64,000 bases of DNA from Mycobacterium gastri (GTDB taxonomy: Bacteria; Actinomycetota; Actinomycetes; Mycobacteriales; Mycobacteriaceae): positions 1-64,000 of the forward strand of contig NZ_LQOX01000118.1 in NCBI RefSeq assembly GCF_002102175.1, given 5' to 3'. The notes below the pieces were generated by a model. The model was not told the DNA's origin, did not search any database, and saw nothing but the letters and a program-made list of their open reading frames with translations. The position numbers and the translations under genes were made by a program. Position 1 is the first letter of the stretch, and every line of letters begins with the position of its first letter. Below are positions 60,917 to 64,000 of this stretch, piece after piece.

Positions 60917-62342
60917 ACACGGGGCGCAAGGGGCTGCGCGTGGCCACCCTTGCGACGAAGTACACCGCAACCACCACGAACCAGGACAGCAGGCTGAGCC
61001 ACAGCTGGGTTCGCGCCGTGCGGTCGAACGCCATTTGCACCAGCACGGCGATGATTCCGGCGGCCGTGAGAATCGACAGCGCCGGGAAGAACCACATCTT
61101 CACCCTCAGCTTCTCGGCGGGTGTGCGGCGACGCAACGCAATTTGCGACAGCGCAATGAGCAGGTAGACGAACAAGATCACCGCACCTGAGGAGTTGAGC
61201 AGGAAGAGGAACACCGTGCCGGGCGCGAGCCACGCCATAACTACGCAACCGAACCCCACTGCCGACGAGCACAGGATGGCAATGTGCGGTACCCCGCGCC
61301 GGCTGACCCTGACCAGCCGTGCCGGCGCCTCGCGCCGGTCGGCAAGTACGAACAGCATCCGCGACGCGGTGTACAGGCCGGAGTTGAGGCAGGACAGCAC
61401 CGCGGTGAGCACCACAGCGTTCATGAGCTGGTCCGCGCCCGCAAGTCCCATGTGCTTGAGTGCGGCGACATACGGCGAGGCACCGAGTTCCACTGAATTC
61501 CAAGGCAATATCACGACCACCAGGAAAACCGAACCGACGAAGAAGATCGCGATCCGCGCGACCACCGAGTTGGTCGCTCGCTGCACCACGCGCTGCGGGT
61601 CTCGACTCTCGGCGGCGGCGATGGTGACCACCTCGGCGCCGACCATGGAGAAGATCACCACCACGATGGCCGCGAATACGGCGCCGACACCCTTAGGGAA
61701 AAACCCGCCATGCGCGCTGAGGTTGGCGAAATCCATGCGGTGGCCCGGCAGGAGGCCGAGCACGAACGCGGCACCGACCCCGAGGAAGATCACGATGGTC
61801 GCGACTTTGATTCCGGCGAACCAGAATTCGAACTCCCCGAAGGACGACACCGAGAACAGGTTGGTCGCGGTCATCAGCACCATCAGGCACAGCGACAACA
61901 GCCACAGCGGCGCAGGAAACCAGTAGTTGAGGACTTTGCCGCCGGCCACTGCCTCGAACCCGACCACGATCACCCAGAAGTACCAATACAGCCAGCCCAC
62001 CGAAAACCCGGCCCAGCCGCCCAGGGCGGTGGCCGCATAGTCGGCGAACGACCCGGTGGACGGGTTCGCGGTGGCCATCTCCCCGAGCATCCGCATCACC
62101 AGCACGATCAGCACCCCGCACATCGCGTAGGTCAGAAACGCCGCGGGGCCGGTCGCCTGGATCACCACGCCGGAGCCGACGAACAAGCCGGCGCCGATCA
62201 CTCCGCCGAGGGCGATCATGTTGAGCTGTCGCTGCGACAGTGCCTGGCGCAGTTGCGCTGTCGCCCTCGAAGCCGGACGCGCCGGCCCGCTCTCGATGTT
62301 CGTGCGCGCCGCGCGATGCGCTCGGTTCTGCGTGCGCCGCAT
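60915..62342 (-). CDS. gabP: Amino acid/GABA permease (GabP-like)
   Basis: 475 residues, AAT family of APC transporters with 12 membrane helices. Signature segments are LSQRQLNMIALGGVIGAGLFVGSG (quoted in part: MIALGGVIGAGLF), GWLYWYFWVIVVGFEAVAGG and FSMVGAEVVTIAAAESRDP. It imports GABA or related amino acids by proton symport. It fits Rv0522 (gabP), which in M. tuberculosis is two genes from hemL; here about 8 kb separate them. The N-terminus has an Arg-rich extension of ~30 residues. Confidence 0.9.
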   Translation of the reverse strand: MRRTQNRAHRAARTNIESGPARPASRATAQLRQALSQRQLNMIALGGVIGAGLFVGSGVVIQATGPAAFLTYAMCGVLIVLVMRMLGEMATANPSTGSFADYAATALGGWAGFSVGWLYWYFWVIVVGFEAVAGGKVLNYWFPAPLWLLSLCLMVLMTATNLFSVSSFGEFEFWFAGIKVATIVIFLGVGAAFVLGLLPGHRMDFANLSAHGGFFPKGVGAVFAAIVVVIFSMVGAEVVTIAAAESRDPQRVVQRATNSVVARIAIFFVGSVFLVVVILPWNSVELGASPYVAALKHMGLAGADQLMNAVVLTAVLSCLNSGLYTASRMLFVLADRREAPARLVRVSRRGVPHIAILCSSAVGFGCVVMAWLAPGTVFLFLLNSSGAVILFVYLLIALSQIALRRRTPAEKLRVKMWFFPALSILTAAGIIAVLVQMAFDRTARTQLWLSLLSWFVVVAVYFVARVATRSPLRPV

Positions 62343-62658
62343 TACCGGACGCTAGCAGTCCGCGCCGCGCTTGCGGATCGATTACGGATAGCGAGCGCAC
62401 CGATGCAACCCTGCGATGCCCGGTGATTGCCTCGGCTCTCGTCGCAAACCCACCATTGCCGCCGAGGGCACCGCCCGTACCCTGGGTTGCCTTACACCAC
62501 GTCCCTGGACGTAAATCGCATCTGGACGCGAAAAGGCCGTGCGCACGACGGAAATGTTCTAGCGTTTCTGCACGCCCGCCTATGGCGGTTCTGTCTAGCA
62601 CTGCACGGGGCGCCTTGCCCCAGTGTGGGCAGCAAAGTCGCCCAGAAAGGACGGGGCG
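62343..62658. other. Intergenic region upstream of gabP and of the PPE remnant
   Basis: No gene is supported. On the minus strand around 62440-62480 a short GTGGALGGNGG-like translation recalls PE_PGRS sequence, but it is too short to call. The final ~40 bp (CAGAAAGGACGGGG) hold a ribosome-binding site for the PPE remnant. Confidence 0.35.
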
Positions 62659-63153
62659 GTGGACTTTCCGGTATTGCCGCTTGAGCTCAACTCGGCACGG
62701 ATGTATCTAGCAGCTACGAACAGATGTGGGCCGAGGACGTGGCGGCGATGGTGGGCTATCATGGCGGAGCTTCGGAGGCGGTGATCCTGGAGGCGCAGTT
62801 GACGCCGTGGGAGCTGCTGGCCGGTCTGCCCGGAATCAATGTGGGCATCGGCAACAGGGGAAACCTCAATGTCGGCAACGGCAATTACGGCGTTGCGAAC
62901 TTCGGCGGCGGAAACCGCGGCAACACCAATTTCGGCGGCGGAAACCGCGGCGACAGCAACTTCGGCGGCGGGCTTTACCGTCTCGGGCTTGCGGAATGTG
63001 AGCCCAGCCTCGGGCTACCTCAATTCAAGCGGGTCCACTTCGGGCATCTTCAATTCGGGCTTCCTCTTCAATTCGGGTTTCGGAAATGCGGGTTTCGGAA
63101 ACTCCGGCGGTTACAACAAGGGCACTTTCCTGTCCGGCTTCGGACACCGCTAG
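62659..63153 (+). pseudogene. PPE-MPTR family gene collapsed by internal deletions
   Basis: The GTG at 62659 begins [16 protein letters not shown], the normal PPE N-terminus, and is then joined out of frame to [22 protein letters not shown], normally found near residue 140. About 120 residues of the PPE domain, including the PPE-to-WxG part, are missing. MPTR repeats follow ([32 protein letters not shown]), then another frame change near 62965 and a last piece [32 protein letters not shown] and a stop. Only a fragment of the multi-hundred-residue repeat tail remains. The protein cannot pair with a PE partner for ESX export. Confidence 0.85.
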
Positions 63154-63217
63154 CTATGCCCGGCCCAAACCGACGTTCGCTGTCCGAAAGGCGGCGGCAA
63201 GCTGCCAACGCCTCCCA

Positions 63218-63961
63218 TTAGTCCAGGCGGGTGGCGACCACGGCCCACACCGGAAGGTGTACCCGGTGGTCTTGCAGCAGCGGCTGCAGCACGTTCAGCT
63301 GCTGCACGAGCGGTCGCATGCGCTCGAGCATCTCGTCCTGACTCTCCGAGACCACTTTGGTCATCGCGTCGAAGGTCTGCGGGAGGAAGCGCGCCTGGTA
63401 GGTGGTGGCGCCCAGGTAATCCACCCGCCACCCCCCGGCGCCGAGCACCCGGTCGAAGTTGTCCGCCGGTATGCCGGCCCACTGGATGCCGTTGACGTTG
63501 TGCGGGCTGAACTCGAACATGTAGAGCCGTGCCCCGGGTTTGGTGGCCCGGTGCAGCGCCTGCGCGTAGCGCGCCTGGGTGGCTTCGTCGCCTAAGAAGA
63601 CGTGATAGAAAGCGCTGTCCACCACGGTGTCAAACCGGCCCTCGTAGCCGTCCAGGCGGGTGGCGTCGGCCACCTGGAAGTCGACTTCGACGCCGGCGCG
63701 GTCCGCGTTGCGCCTGGCCCGCTCGATGGCCGAGGGTGACCCATCAATCCCGGTCACCGAAAACCCTTGCGACGCATAGTGAATCGCGTGGTATCCGGGA
63801 CCCGTGCCCGGGTCGAGCACCTCGCCGCGGATGGCGCCAAAGGCGACCAGTTGCTCGACGACCGGCTGCGGGCCGCCGATGTCCCACGGGATCAGTCCGT
63901 CGGTCAATTCCGCGTCGCCGTACAACGGCTCGAAACCGGCAACGTTGGCCTCGGTTGTCAT
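63218..63961 (-). CDS. Class I SAM-dependent methyltransferase
   Basis: 247 residues. SAM motif I is [17 protein letters not shown], with [13 protein letters not shown] (motif II acidic residue) and [13 protein letters not shown] (motif III); [13 protein letters not shown] follows. The C-terminal half varies and defines the unknown substrate. The PGTGPG form of motif I is unusual but shared by a group of mycobacterial methyltransferases. GGAAGCGAG precedes the ATG. It is convergent with the PPE remnant. Confidence 0.88.
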   Translation of the reverse strand: MTTEANVAGFEPLYGDAELTDGLIPWDIGGPQPVVEQLVAFGAIRGEVLDPGTGPGYHAIHYASQGFSVTGIDGSPSAIERARRNADRAGVEVDFQVADATRLDGYEGRFDTVVDSAFYHVFLGDEATQARYAQALHRATKPGARLYMFEFSPHNVNGIQWAGIPADNFDRVLGAGGWRVDYLGATTYQARFLPQTFDAMTKVVSESQDEMLERMRPLVQQLNVLQPLLQDHRVHLPVWAVVATRLD

Positions 63962-64000
63962 GGGATTCTCGCTTCCTTGTCGACGGGGGAACGCACGTTC

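Noticed and set aside
62430..62490. Possible PE_PGRS scrap on the minus strand (GTGGALGGNGG-like translation)
   Set aside because: Only about a dozen residues match and no PE domain is nearby; it could be chance in GC-rich DNA.

Overview
The window is GC-rich mycobacterial chromosome, most likely from a slow-growing species. It carries a PE_PGRS gene, a decayed PPE-MPTR gene, a DUF222/HNH protein and a mycofactocin-type SDR. From about 6.6 kb to 52.6 kb, gene content and order match the M. tuberculosis Rv0566c-to-Rv0524 block, presented here in reverse orientation. Assignments rest on recall of that gene order and on protein motifs; no database search was run.

Layout. (1) 0-6.6 kb is an accessory, partly decayed zone: an HNH/DUF222 C-terminus, two DUF5994 paralogues flanking a cspA-type gene, a 44-residue basic protein, a DUF2784 membrane protein, remnants of a WS/DGAT, a DUF998 protein, an SDR and a DUF6790 protein, an intact mycofactocin-type SDR, and tRNA-Tyr. 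(2) 6.6-16.7 kb holds yajQ, a Baeyer-Villiger-type monooxygenase, a membrane trypsin-like protease, gpsA, a HicB-like gene beside an 88-bp tandem repeat, htpX, grcC1, menJ, a small secreted protein and menG. (3) 16.8-36.4 kb is the menaquinone and lipid region: a PE_PGRS gene lying inside the men operon, mgtA, an Rv0556-like gene, menD, bpoC, menC and an amidohydrolase on the minus strand. fadD8, menB, an SDR, a VOC protein, pitA, two small genes, menE, an Rv0541c-like membrane protein and an APC permease follow on the plus strand. (4) 35.7-45.3 kb holds glycosyltransferase-type genes, a Thr/Pro-rich membrane protein with an Hsp70-like N-terminus, an epimerase with a Cys4 insert, MTAP, menA and fabH. 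(5) 45.3-52.6 kb holds a MinD-like ATPase, the system II cytochrome c maturation operon (TlpA-like, ccdA, resB, ccsA), a phosphatase and hemL. (6) 52.6-60.9 kb is an insertion between hemL and gabP relative to M. tuberculosis. It contains decayed genes, redox genes and an intact four-gene operon (DoxX/DoxD-like, acyl-CoA dehydrogenase-like, PhnD-like, TusA-like/radical SAM). (7) 60.9-64 kb holds gabP, a PPE-MPTR pseudogene and a methyltransferase.

Functionally, menB/C/D/E/A/G/J, a prenyl diphosphate synthase and bpoC supply the menaquinone pathway from isochorismate to the beta-reduced quinone. The ccs genes and hemL supply cytochrome c assembly and heme, so much of the window serves the respiratory chain. 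Many starts are preceded by a TANNNT-like -10 box 6-8 nt before the first base of the start codon, which predicts leaderless mRNAs. Several adjacent genes share GTGA, ATGA or TTGA stop-start overlaps, implying translational coupling. At least eight genes in the outer accessory zones are broken by deletions or frameshifts, while the core between them looks intact.
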